A stretch of 64,000 nt of DNA from WLMZ01 sp043753895 (lineage in GTDB: Bacteria; Actinomycetota; Acidimicrobiia; Acidimicrobiales; Ilumatobacteraceae), in the NCBI GenBank assembly GCA_043753895.1, contig JAYUWK010000107.1, positions 1-64,000 on the forward strand, in the 5' to 3' direction. Under the pieces are notes generated by a model. The model was given only the letters and a program-made list of their open reading frames with translations, was not told the DNA's origin and searched no databases. Shown here piece after piece: positions 55,209 through 64,000 of the stretch (positions within the stretch are counted from its first letter, which is position 1; each line of letters begins with the position of its first letter). A program made the position numbers and the translations under genes.

Positions 55209-56422
55209 CGCATCTTGGCCTGAAGCCGGCGATCCAACGCATCGAGGAAGTCCTCGGTGTTGAGATACGGGGCATCACGGCTGATGAGCGTGGACAGATC
55301 CTTGGTCATCTCGCCGCCCTCGACGGCCTCGATACACACAGACTCGAGGGCATCGGCAAACGCGATGAGTTCGGGGGTGTTGTCGAGCTTGCCGCGATGG
55401 GCGAGTCCACGAGTCCAGGCGAAGATCGAGGCAATCGGGTTGGTGGATGTCTTGTTGCCCTTTTGATGTTCGCGGTAGTGGCGAGTGACCGTGCCGTGTG
55501 CCGCCTCGGCCTCCATGGTGCGCCCATCGGGGGTGAGCAGCACGCTGGTCATCAGACCAAGCGAACCGAAGCCCTGGGCGACGATGTCGGACTGCACGTC
55601 ACCGTCGTAGTTCTTGCAGGCCCACAGGTAGCCACCCTCCCACTTGAGCGCGCAGGCGACCATGTCGTCGATGAGACGGTGCTCGTAGGTGAGCCCTGCG
55701 GCGTCGTACTGCGCCTTGAATTCATCGTTGAAGACCTGCTCGAAGATGTCCTTGAAGCTGCCGTCGTAGGCCTTGAGGATGGTGTTCTTGGTGCTGAGGT
55801 ACACCGGGTAGTGGCGCTGCAGTCCGTAGGTGAGGCTGGCGCGGGCGAAGTCGCGAATTGAGTCGTTGAAGTTGTACATGCCCATGCCGACACCGCCGTC
55901 ATCACCGAACGTGGCCACCTCCATGACGACAGGTTCCTCGCCGTTCGTGGGCGTGTAGGTCATGGTGAGTGTGCCCGCGCCGGGGACTTTGAAGTCTGTT
56001 GCCTTGTACTGATCACCGTGCGCATGGCGGCCGATGACGATGGGCTTTCTCCAGCCGGGAACCAGTCGGGGAATGTTGCTCATGATGATCGGCTCGCGAA
56101 AGATCACACCGCCGAGAATGTTGCGGATGGTGCCATTGGGGCTCTTCCACATTTTCTGCAACCCGAACTCCTCGACGCGAGCCTCGTCGGGTGTGATCGT
56201 GGCGCACTTGACGGCAACGCCATGCTTCTTGGTGGCCTCGGCAGAATCGATGGTGACCTGATCGTGGGTGGCATCGCGATGCTCGATACTGAGGTCGTAA
56301 TAGTCCAAGTCGATGTCGAGATAGGGCAGGATCAGCTTGTCCTTGATGTACCGCCAAATGATGCGCGTCATCTCGTCGCCGTCCATCTCGACAACGGGAT
56401 TCAGAACCTTGATCTTGGCCAT
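55205..56422 (-). CDS. icd: NADP-dependent isocitrate dehydrogenase (homodimeric, type II)
   Basis: TCA-cycle enzyme making 2-oxoglutarate and NADPH. The 405-residue protein starts MAKIKVLNPVVEMDGDEMTRIIW. KCATITPDEARVEEFGLQKMWKSPNGTIRNILGGVIFREPI is the substrate region, and LIDDMVACALKWEGGYLWACKNYDGDVQSDIVAQGFGSLGLMTSVL is typical of the eukaryote-like type II form. The ATG at 56422 was chosen over in-frame upstream starts. Divergent from the TauD-like gene. Confidence 0.96.
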   Translation of the reverse strand: MAKIKVLNPVVEMDGDEMTRIIWRYIKDKLILPYLDIDLDYYDLSIEHRDATHDQVTIDSAEATKKHGVAVKCATITPDEARVEEFGLQKMWKSPNGTIRNILGGVIFREPIIMSNIPRLVPGWRKPIVIGRHAHGDQYKATDFKVPGAGTLTMTYTPTNGEEPVVMEVATFGDDGGVGMGMYNFNDSIRDFARASLTYGLQRHYPVYLSTKNTILKAYDGSFKDIFEQVFNDEFKAQYDAAGLTYEHRLIDDMVACALKWEGGYLWACKNYDGDVQSDIVAQGFGSLGLMTSVLLTPDGRTMEAEAAHGTVTRHYREHQKGNKTSTNPIASIFAWTRGLAHRGKLDNTPELIAFADALESVCIEAVEGGEMTKDLSTLISRDAPYLNTEDFLDALDRRLQAKMR

Positions 56423-56520
56423 GTGCGTCACCTCTCGCGTCGCTCGTCTCACTTGTATTCGACTTGTACAGCCTAGCCGTAACTCGCTCGTCACCGCGCT
56501 CGAGTGGACTCAACCGGCAG

Positions 56521-56555
56521 TTGACATGCACGAAGGCCTTTGCCAAGCTCGGCCC
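56521..56555 (+). promoter_or_regulatory. Strong leaderless promoter of the TauD-like dioxygenase
   Basis: A perfect -35 TTGACA (56521-56526), 17-nt spacer, -10 CAAGCT (56544-56549), and 6 nt to the GTG at 56556. This decides the start: an in-frame ATG at 56526 overlaps the -35 box and would not be transcribed. Confidence 0.65.
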
Positions 56556-57482
56556 GTGACCTCGACACCGCCCCGTGAGTTCCTCGCCTCCGACAACGGG
56601 ATGCCGCCAAACTGGTCCGTGGAGCCGCTCACGGGAACGCTCGGTGCCGTCATTCACGGTGCTGATCTCTCGCGCGAGCTGACCGTCGAGGAGGTGGACG
56701 CCCTGCGCTGTGCCCTCTTGGCCTTTCGTGTTGTGTTCTTTCGCGACCAGCACATCACGCCCGGCCAGCAGGTGTCCTTTGCCCGTCGCTTCGGTGAACT
56801 GACCCCCGCACATCCACTGCTGGGCGGGCTCGATGACGATCATCCTGAGGTACTCGTACTCGACAGCAGCGACTATCCCCTTGGCGTCGGCAGCCTCGGG
56901 AACGGAACGAGCTACAACAACCGTTGGCACACAGACGTCACCTTCTCGCAGCAACCACCGATGGGCACCATCCTTGCCGCGCGCCAGATTCCCCGGCGCG
57001 GAGGTGACACGTTGTGGGCCGACCTCATCGACGCATACACCAGTCTGTCGGTGCCGATTCGCCATGCCATCGGCGGGTTGACGGCGGTCCACAGCGCGGC
57101 CGGCGCGTTCGAGCGTTTCAGGAGCGATGACCCAACCGGCGAACAGCAGAAGCGACTGGCCACGCTGTCTCCGGTGCAGCACCCGATTGTGCGGGTGCAC
57201 CCGGAAACGGGTGAGCGCGGGCTGTTCGTCAACGAGACCTTCACCCAGAGCATTGTCGGACTACTGCCCACCGAGAGCGATGCGATCCTGAACCTGTTGT
57301 ACGCACACATGGTCGAACCCGAACGCGTGGTGCGTTGGAAGTGGCGCGACGGTGATGTGGCGTTCTGGGACAACCGGGCCACGGCGCATTATGCCGCGGC
57401 CGACTATGGCGACCAGCGACGCATCATGCATCGTGTCACGGTCGCTGGCGACCGCCCGCTCGGTATCTCAACGGCTGACTGA
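56556..57482 (+). CDS. TauD/TfdA-family Fe(II)/2-oxoglutarate dioxygenase
   Basis: A 308-residue cupin-fold dioxygenase. The facial triad is in NRWHTDVTF (His-x-Asp) and the distal histidine is in RIMHRVTVAGDRP; VEPLTGTLGAVIHGADLSRELTVEEV is the conserved N-terminal turn. Family members hydroxylate taurine, alkyl sulfates, 2,4-D or similar compounds; the substrate here is unknown. An SdsA-like sulfatase lies about 3 kb downstream, which could fit an alkyl-sulfate role, but they are not in one operon. Confidence 0.88.
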   Translation: MTSTPPREFLASDNGMPPNWSVEPLTGTLGAVIHGADLSRELTVEEVDALRCALLAFRVVFFRDQHITPGQQVSFARRFGELTPAHPLLGGLDDDHPEVLVLDSSDYPLGVGSLGNGTSYNNRWHTDVTFSQQPPMGTILAARQIPRRGGDTLWADLIDAYTSLSVPIRHAIGGLTAVHSAAGAFERFRSDDPTGEQQKRLATLSPVQHPIVRVHPETGERGLFVNETFTQSIVGLLPTESDAILNLLYAHMVEPERVVRWKWRDGDVAFWDNRATAHYAAADYGDQRRIMHRVTVAGDRPLGISTAD

Positions 57483-57543
57483 GTTTTCGTCACACCGACG
57501 CAATTGCGGCCGATGCAACGCGGTGATCGATCACCCTGCGACC

Positions 57544-57556
57544 TACCATCTTGTCC
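57544..57556 (+). promoter_or_regulatory. Putative -10 box (leaderless start) of acyl-CoA dehydrogenase
   Basis: TACCAT at 57544-57549 is followed by 7 nt and ATG at 57557. Confidence 0.45.
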
Positions 57557-58653
57557 ATGGAATTCGCCTGGACACCCGAACAGATCGAGTTGCGCGCACG
57601 CGCCCGCAAGGTGGCAGCCACAGCCGTCGAACGGCTTGGTCGCAGCAATGACAGTTGGATCAATGGGTACAGCAAGGAGTTCGCCAAAGAGATGTCGGCG
57701 CAGGGCTGGATCGGCATGACCTGGCCTACCGAATTCGGCGGTGGCGGGCGTCCGGCGATCGAACGCCTCATCGTTGGTGAGGAACTGATCGCCGCTGGCG
57801 CACCGATCGCGGCAATGTGGTTCGCCGATCGGCAGATGGGCCCGACACTCATCACCTACGGACGACCCGATCAGCAGGCCGAGTTCCTCCCGCGCATCCT
57901 CAGTGGGGAGACAACCTGGTGCATCGGCATGAGCGAGCCGAATGCGGGCAGCGATCTCGCCAGCCTGAAGACGACCGCTGCGCGCGATGGTGACGACTGG
58001 GTGATCAACGGACAGAAGATCTGGACCAGCTTCGGCGAGGTCGCCGACTACTGCTATCTGATCTGTCGTACCACCACCGAGGGACCGCCGCATGCCGGCA
58101 TCAGCGAGATCATCGTACCGATGGATACCACCGGCATCGAGGTGCGTCCGATCAAGGACATGACAACGAACCGGCACTTCTGCGAGGTCTTCTTCACCGA
58201 CGTGCGTGTGCCGGCGATCAATCTGGTCGGAACCGAGGGCGCAGCGTTTAAGCAGACGATGCGTCAACTCGAGCACGAACGCGGCGGCATCGATCGCCTC
58301 GTCAGCAATCACGCGCTGTACTTGCTGGCACGCGAGCGAGCCGACACAACCGACCCAATCGTGCGCCAAGAGATCGCAGCGCTCGAGATTGCGTACCGCA
58401 TCGGCCGTATCCTCGTGGTTCGTGAAGCGCTACAGCAGGCACCTGCCGGTTTCAGCGCAGCAACCAAATGTTTCTGCACCGAACACGAGGTACAGGTTGC
58501 CGAGTTCGTCTCACGAACGCTCGGTGCAGAAGCCACGCTGTGGAACCCGGTGACACAGGGGCTGTGTTACGCCCCCGGCTACACCATCATGGGCGGCACA
58601 TCGAACGTGATGCGTAACATCCTCGGCGAGCGCGTGCTGGGGCTGCCGCGCTG

Positions 58654-58654
<1 letters not shown>
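57557..58654 (+). CDS. Acyl-CoA dehydrogenase
   Basis: A 365-residue FAD-dependent acyl-CoA dehydrogenase of the kind used for actinobacterial fatty-acid or sterol side-chain oxidation. MEFAWTPEQIELRARARKVA opens it; the FAD site is MSEPNAGSDLASLKTTAARDGDDWVINGQKIWTS, and the late GYTIMGGTSNVMRNILGERVLGLPR is characteristic. The substrate chain length is not predictable. The stop overlaps the ABC ATPase start (TGATG), hinting that they share a transcript. Confidence 0.92.
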
Positions 58655-59600
<946 letters not shown>

Positions 59601-59604
<4 letters not shown>

Positions 59605-60422
59605 CCGTCACAGCAGCACCCGTCTCGAATGCGTCCACCGACGCGCGCGGACGTCGAGGTGGGTTCTGGCGCGACCTGCACAGCGTTGCCCTGCGCGCCA
59701 TCCGTCTCACCTTGCGCGAACCCGAGGCGATCATCCCGGCACTCGCCATCCCGGTGTTCTTCTTCATCGTCAACGTCGGCGCACTGCAGGACTTCGTCGA
59801 AAAGACAGCGCCCGCAGGCTTCAATTTCAAGGCGTTCCAGCTTCCCGTCTCAATCGTGTTCGCCGTCACGGGTGTGTCGCGTGCCGGCTCGCTCGTCACC
59901 GACATTCAGGACGGCTATTTCGACCGCCTGTTGCTCACACCGGTACGCAGGACCACGCTCCTGTTGGGCCTGATGATGGCCGATCTTGCGCTGGTCATCA
60001 CGCTCTGCATTCCCGTTGTTGCCCTCGGAGTGATCCTCGGGGTGCACTTTGCCACGGGCTTTGCGGGACTCGTGCTCTTCATCGCAATGGGCGGGCTATG
60101 GGGCCTTGCCTTCACCGGTTTCCCCTACGCCATTGCGTTGAAGACCGGCAACCCAGCTGCTGTGAACTCCAGTTTCTTGCTCTTCTTCCCGTTCGCGTTC
60201 CTCACCACGGCGTTCTTGCCGAAGGAGGCGCTCACCGGTTGGCTCAACACAGTGGCCAGCTGGAACCCGGTCACCTACCTGCTCGACGGCCTGCGTTCGC
60301 TGGTCCTCGAGGGCGGGAATGGCGCTGCGCTCCTCAAGGCGTTCGTGGCCATCGGCGGCATGGGCCTCATGTCGTTCACCTTGGCATTCGCCGCGTTGCG
60401 CGGTCGACTCAAGCAGAGCTGA
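59601..60422 (+). CDS. ABC-2 type transporter permease (DrrB-like)
   Basis: A 273-residue membrane protein with about six helices and the ABC-2 pattern. The N-terminal cytoplasmic stretch ends in LRAIRLTLREPEAIIPALAIPVFFFIVNVGAL, and a later loop AGSLVTDIQDGYFDRLLLTPVRRTTLLLGLMMADL is the coupling region. The GTG at 59601 overlaps the ATPase stop by 4 bp. Partner of the preceding ATPase. Confidence 0.9.
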
Positions 60423-60438
60423 CCGCGACGTCGGCCAT

Positions 60439-60451
60439 TAGCGTTGGCTAC
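60439..60451 (+). promoter_or_regulatory. Putative -10 box (leaderless start) of SdsA-like hydrolase
   Basis: TAGCGT at 60439-60444 is followed by 7 nt and ATG at 60452. Confidence 0.45.
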
Positions 60452-61816
60452 ATGACCGACCTGCTCGATCTCTCCGCTCGCATCATCGACTCCGGTCACA
60501 CCGATCAACCAGTGAATCGTGTGACCAACGAGCTCAGCGAACTCGCCGACGAACTTGCGATTGTCGAAAGCTTCAGTCATTGCGTGGCCCTGCGCACCGA
60601 CGAGGGCATCGTGGCCTTTGACTCCTCGGGTGTCGCAACGGGCGAGGCGGTCGTGGCCGCGTTGCGTGGCTGGACCCCGGCACCTGTAAGTCATCTCGTC
60701 TACACGCACGGCCACGCCGACCATGTCGGCGGAAGCGGTTTCTTCGCGGCAGCGGCCGAGCGCGACGGTCATCGCGCCCCGCATGTGATCGGACACGACA
60801 ACGTCGCGCATCGCCTCGATCGCTACGAGTACACCAACAACTGGAACCTCATCATCAACGCCCGTCAGTTCGGCGGGCTCGCCGGTGAGCTCAACCTCGG
60901 TATCGGCGATGTCGACTTCGACACATCTCATGGTCTTAGCTCGGTCACGGTGAATGCGCGCCACGCGCGCCGCTTCCTGCCCTCACGAACGATGCGACCC
61001 GTCGAGACCTTTGCAACAACTCACACGATGTCTGTGGGTGCAGAGACGATCGAGTTGCACCACGCACGCGGCGAGACCGACGATCATCTCTGGGCGTGGC
61101 TTCCCGAGCGTCGCTGCATCATGAGCGGAGACTTCCTCATCTGGAATTTTCCGAACGCCGGAAATCCACAGAAGGTGCAGCGCTTCCCCATCGAGTGGGC
61201 CGCGGCACTGCGCGCGATGATCGCTCGGGGCCCCGAACTATTGCTGCCTGCCCACGGACTGCCGATCAGTGGTGCCGACCGCATCGCGCGTGTACTCGAC
61301 GAGATCGCTACTGCACTCGAGAATCTGGTGTCGGAAGTGATCGCGATGATGAACAGCGGAGCGACCCTCGACACAATCCTGCACACGGTCAAGGTTCCTG
61401 CAGACACCCTTGCGAAGCCATACCTGCGTCCTCTCTACGACGAGCCCGAGTTTGTGGTGCACAACGTCTGGCGCCAGTTCGGTGGTTGGTGGGATGGCGC
61501 TGCCAGTCGGCTGAAACCGTCGCCCGATGCTGCTGTCTCGGTCGCGTTGGCCGAGCTCGTTGGTGGTGCCGACGTATTGATGCGCAGAGCCGAGCAAGCT
61601 GCCGCCGATGGGGACCTGCGGCTTGCCTGTCACTTTGCCGACTACGCAGGCTGGGCCGCCCCCGATGACCCAACCATCCATGCAGCGCGCTCTGCCATTT
61701 ACGTCCTGCGGCGCAGGGTTGAGCCGTCGTTGATGAGCAAAGGCATCTTCCTGTCGGCCAGTCGCGAATCACTTGCCATTGTGGACGCTGCAGCTACGCC
61801 GTCTTCCCCAAGCTGA
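60452..61816 (+). CDS. Metallo-beta-lactamase-fold alkyl sulfatase-like protein
   Basis: A 454-residue MBL-fold hydrolase. VYTHGHADHVGG is the zinc motif, then ARGETDDHLWAWLPERRCIMSGDFLIWNFPNAG and LLLPAHGLPI complete the site. The C-terminal part (RQFGGWWDGAASRLKPS and ADYAGWAAPDDPTIHAARSAIYVLRR) matches the alkyl-sulfatase dimerisation domain of SdsA/Bds1. Start ATG at 60452. It converges with the EamA gene with a 23-bp overlap. Confidence 0.85.
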   Translation: MTDLLDLSARIIDSGHTDQPVNRVTNELSELADELAIVESFSHCVALRTDEGIVAFDSSGVATGEAVVAALRGWTPAPVSHLVYTHGHADHVGGSGFFAAAAERDGHRAPHVIGHDNVAHRLDRYEYTNNWNLIINARQFGGLAGELNLGIGDVDFDTSHGLSSVTVNARHARRFLPSRTMRPVETFATTHTMSVGAETIELHHARGETDDHLWAWLPERRCIMSGDFLIWNFPNAGNPQKVQRFPIEWAAALRAMIARGPELLLPAHGLPISGADRIARVLDEIATALENLVSEVIAMMNSGATLDTILHTVKVPADTLAKPYLRPLYDEPEFVVHNVWRQFGGWWDGAASRLKPSPDAAVSVALAELVGGADVLMRRAEQAAADGDLRLACHFADYAGWAAPDDPTIHAARSAIYVLRRRVEPSLMSKGIFLSASRESLAIVDAAATPSSPS

Positions 61817-62684
61817 CGAGTACCAGCGCGCCAACTGCAAGCGCCATACCGAGTGCCTGCGATCTCGACACACGTTCGCGGTCGAGCCCGAAGGCCAGGC
61901 ACACGGTGCTCACCGGATACATCGCGGCAACAACGACTACAACAGAGAGCAGACCGCGCCGCACGGCGAGCACGTAGAGCACGTTCGCCGTCATGTCCAA
62001 GGCCCCCGCGAGCAGGGCGAGTCGCCATACCGCGACGCTCAGGCCCAGCGGCTCCGGAGCTGTGGATGCAGAGTCGTCGCGTCGTGCGCCCGACCGACGA
62101 CTGCTTGCGAGTACGAACGCACCCACCAAGACGACCGAGACGAAGCGCGCCGCGACGAGCGGCCACATGCCGCTGTTGTCAGAGGTTCGGTCGAGCGTGA
62201 CGAAGATGATCGCAAAGCCAGCGCCGGCCACGAATGCCAAGATCAGGGTCGCTGGTGGCGTGGCGCTATGACGTTCACCGACAGCGCCACTCACGAGCGC
62301 AACGGCGACAACGGCCAGCGCCATGCCGCCGAGGGCAACGGCGCCGGGGCGTTCACCGGAGACGAGGCCGAGCGCGACCGGTATCGCTGCGCTCGTGACC
62401 GCAGTGATGGGGGCCACGATCGTCATCGCGCCATGCGAAAGTGCATGGTAGAACGCGCCGAGCGCCACCGCTGTCGCGACGCCGGCAGCCCCGCCCCAAG
62501 CCCAGTCGTGCCAATTCGGAACCGGCGTTCCCATCACGAATACGACGACCAACACGAGTACCAAACTGGCGGACTGCCCGACCAGGCTCACCATGGTGCT
62601 CGCCGCGGATCGTGAGGCCCTGCCCCCGCAGTAATCAGCAACGCCGTACACGACAGCACAGGCAAAAGCGAGCAGGATCGGCAC
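61794..62684 (-). CDS. EamA/DMT-family transporter
   Basis: A 296-residue membrane protein with ten predicted helices and internal duplication of the EamA domain (residues about 1-135 and 150-295). YGVADYCGGRASRSAASTMVSLVGQSASLVL and the later ALDMTANVLYVLAVRRGLLSVVVVVAAMYPVSTV mark the two halves. Substrate unknown. GTG start at 62684. The 3' end overlaps the SdsA-like gene by 23 bp. Confidence 0.85.
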   Translation of the reverse strand: MPILLAFACAVVYGVADYCGGRASRSAASTMVSLVGQSASLVLVLVVVFVMGTPVPNWHDWAWGGAAGVATAVALGAFYHALSHGAMTIVAPITAVTSAAIPVALGLVSGERPGAVALGGMALAVVAVALVSGAVGERHSATPPATLILAFVAGAGFAIIFVTLDRTSDNSGMWPLVAARFVSVVLVGAFVLASSRRSGARRDDSASTAPEPLGLSVAVWRLALLAGALDMTANVLYVLAVRRGLLSVVVVVAAMYPVSTVCLAFGLDRERVSRSQALGMALAVGALVLVSLGKTA

Positions 62685-62707
62685 GACTCATAGTCAACAG
62701 GCTCGCT

Positions 62708-62993
62708 ATGGTGCCCGGTCATGGAACATATTCGCGATACCAAGAGCGATACTGGAACGACCGAATGTTCAGCGCCATCGAAGCGATGCGACCGCTCGCG
62801 GCCGACGCTGGCGTCTCGATGGCAACCATGGCTGTTCAATGGATGCTCGCGAATCCGACCCATCGTCGGGGCGAGCCATCCCGCACAGCTGGCCGATGTC
62901 GTGGCGGCCGTGGCATCTCCGATCGATGCCACGCTGAAGGCCACGCTCGACGCGATGACCTACGAGTTCCGGTTCGGCGACAACGCTCGCTGA
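62708..62993 (+). pseudogene. Aldo/keto reductase remnant, 5'-truncated and frameshifted
   Basis: Only the C-terminal third is left. One frame reads RYQERYWNDRMFSAIEAMRPLAADAGVSMATMAVQWMLANPT; near 62855-62865 a 1-nt shift moves to another frame reading PIVGASHPAQLADVVAAVASPIDATLKATLDAMTYEFRFGDNAR. Together they match the AKR end (the AVQWMLA..IVGAS segment and the final GD-R). There is no N-terminal TIM-barrel part upstream, where EamA lies on the other strand. Confidence 0.8.
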
Positions 62994-62998
62994 TCCGC

Positions 62999-64000
62999 TC
63001 AGGCCATTGCCTGCGCTGACAGAGACGCGTCGGTGCGCGTGACACGCGTAGCTCTCCACCCATAGATGCCCGCAACACAGGCAGCCACACCGCCGACGAA
63101 TACGCCGACGCGCGGGTTGAACACCTGACACACTGCACCGAGGATCGGCCCGCCGATGGGCGTGCTGCCCAGAAAGACGATCGCCTGTAGCGCAAGCACC
63201 CGACCACGCATGGCCGGGTCGGCGCGCACCTGCACGAGCGCCGTGGACGACGTCATGAACGCAATGCTCGACGCACCGACGAGCACGCCGATCGGGAAGG
63301 TGAAGGCAAGGCTCGGCGTCACTGCGAGCAGGATCATCGAGGCACCGAAGGCCATCGCCGACACGACCACCTGTCGCACGGTGATGGTGATCCGACGCGC
63401 AGAGGCCAGCGCACCGATCAGCGAGCCCACGCTGATGACGGAGTACACGAGCGTGAACGTGCTGTCGTCACCATGGAGGGTGCGCTTGATCAGCAAGGGC
63501 ATCACCACGTTGAAGTTGAACGTGAAGGTGCCGATGATCGCCATCATCACGAGTGGGATGAACAGGTCGGGCACCGCACGGACATAGCGCAGGCCGGCAC
63601 GCACCTGCCCCTTGCCGCGAGGCGATATGGGTCGCTCACGCAGTTCGCTCGTGCGCATCATCCAGAGTGCGATCAACACGGCGATGTAGGACAGCCCATC
63701 AACCACAAAACACCAGCCGTAGCCCACGGTTTGAATCAGCAGACCCGCCAGTGCGGGGCCGACTACACGTGAGCCCATCATCAGCGCACTGTTCAGGCTG
63801 ACCGCGTTCTGCACGTGGGTATCGGGCACCATCTCGACGACGAAGGCGCGCCGCGCCGGATTGTCAAACGCGGTGGCAAACCCTCCGCACATCGCCACGG
63901 CATACAGCGCAACGAGTGGTGGTCGATCCATGAAGGCCAGCGCCGCTAAGGCGAACGATTGCACCATCGCGAAGGTCTGTACCACCATCAGAAGCTTCCG
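62999..64000 (-). CDS. MFS transporter, partial (N-terminus outside window)
   Basis: At least 333 residues of a major-facilitator protein of the EntS/MFS_3 type. The visible part begins in the cytoplasmic loop after helix 2 (RKLLMVVQTFAM) and includes GFATAFDNPARRAFVVEMV and about nine helices, ending in RVTRTDASLSAQAMA. The frame is open through the right edge, so an internal ATG near 63988 is not the true start. Efflux of a siderophore or drug is possible; the substrate is unknown. Confidence 0.88.
   Translation of the reverse strand, partial: RKLLMVVQTFAMVQSFALAALAFMDRPPLVALYAVAMCGGFATAFDNPARRAFVVEMVPDTHVQNAVSLNSALMMGSRVVGPALAGLLIQTVGYGWCFVVDGLSYIAVLIALWMMRTSELRERPISPRGKGQVRAGLRYVRAVPDLFIPLVMMAIIGTFTFNFNVVMPLLIKRTLHGDDSTFTLVYSVISVGSLIGALASARRITITVRQVVVSAMAFGASMILLAVTPSLAFTFPIGVLVGASSIAFMTSSTALVQVRADPAMRGRVLALQAIVFLGSTPIGGPILGAVCQVFNPRVGVFVGGVAACVAGIYGWRATRVTRTDASLSAQAMA

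Overview
The window is a high-GC, gene-dense stretch of an actinobacterial chromosome, most likely Acidimicrobiia (an Ilumatobacter/Microthrix-like lineage). The evidence is an actinobacterial 16S rRNA, an actinobacterial integration host factor (mIHF), an F420-type oxidoreductase, a PriA without a Walker A motif, and actinobacterial gene order (aroQ-pepP-efp-nusB, pyrR-pyrB-pyrC-carA-carB-pyrD, mihF-gmk-rpoZ-coaBC-metK-priA, def-fmt-rsmB, infC-rpmI-rplT-trmH-pheS-pheT). Taxonomy is inferred from these features; no database was searched. No phage, insertion sequence, CRISPR array or tRNA gene was found.

Layout. 1-1123 holds the 5' part of a 16S rRNA gene on the minus strand, preceded by its leader and by tyrS. 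2770-6208 holds a plus-strand pair (F420-type oxidoreductase, DUF2332) facing mpg, a thioesterase and marC. 6205-12118 is a compact argC-B-D-F-R-H operon with start/stop overlaps. 12813-18568 is infC-rpmI-rplT-trmH-pheS-pheT. 19130-24317 holds hisG-CSD-ATL, mogA, and def-fmt-rsmB. 24328-38178 holds priA, metK, coaBC, rpoZ, gmk, mihF and the pyrimidine operon. 38255-41868 carries two large membrane proteins set between nusB and pyrR. 42174-46178 is a HAD-acyltransferase fusion gene, aroQ, pepP, efp and nusB. 46391-64000 is more mixed: LysR, acyl-CoA carboxylase, citrate synthase, a HipBA toxin-antitoxin module, quinone oxidoreductase, a PEP-utilising-domain protein, isocitrate dehydrogenase, a TauD dioxygenase, acyl-CoA dehydrogenase, an ABC exporter, an SdsA-like hydrolase, EamA and MFS transporters, and a broken aldo/keto reductase.

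Regulation visible in the DNA. Two promoters, at argC and carA, carry the same pair of ARG-box-like dyads in identical geometry, tying arginine and carbamoyl-phosphate supply to ArgR, whose gene lies in the arg operon. pyrR is preceded by a PyrR-binding-loop-like hairpin that overlaps its Shine-Dalgarno sequence. infC appears to start at AUA and trmH at CUG. Many start codons lie 6-9 nt after a -10 hexamer, so leaderless transcription seems common.

The most unusual element is at 46195-46320 between the acyltransferase and LysR genes. Three consecutive hairpins have the identical 9-nt loop and are spaced exactly 40 nt apart, behind a good minus-strand promoter. The loops read UUCCCCCAA on the minus strand. 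I interpret this as a small RNA resembling the actinobacterial 6C class; the 5' leader of citrate synthase contains a matching UUGGGGGA.
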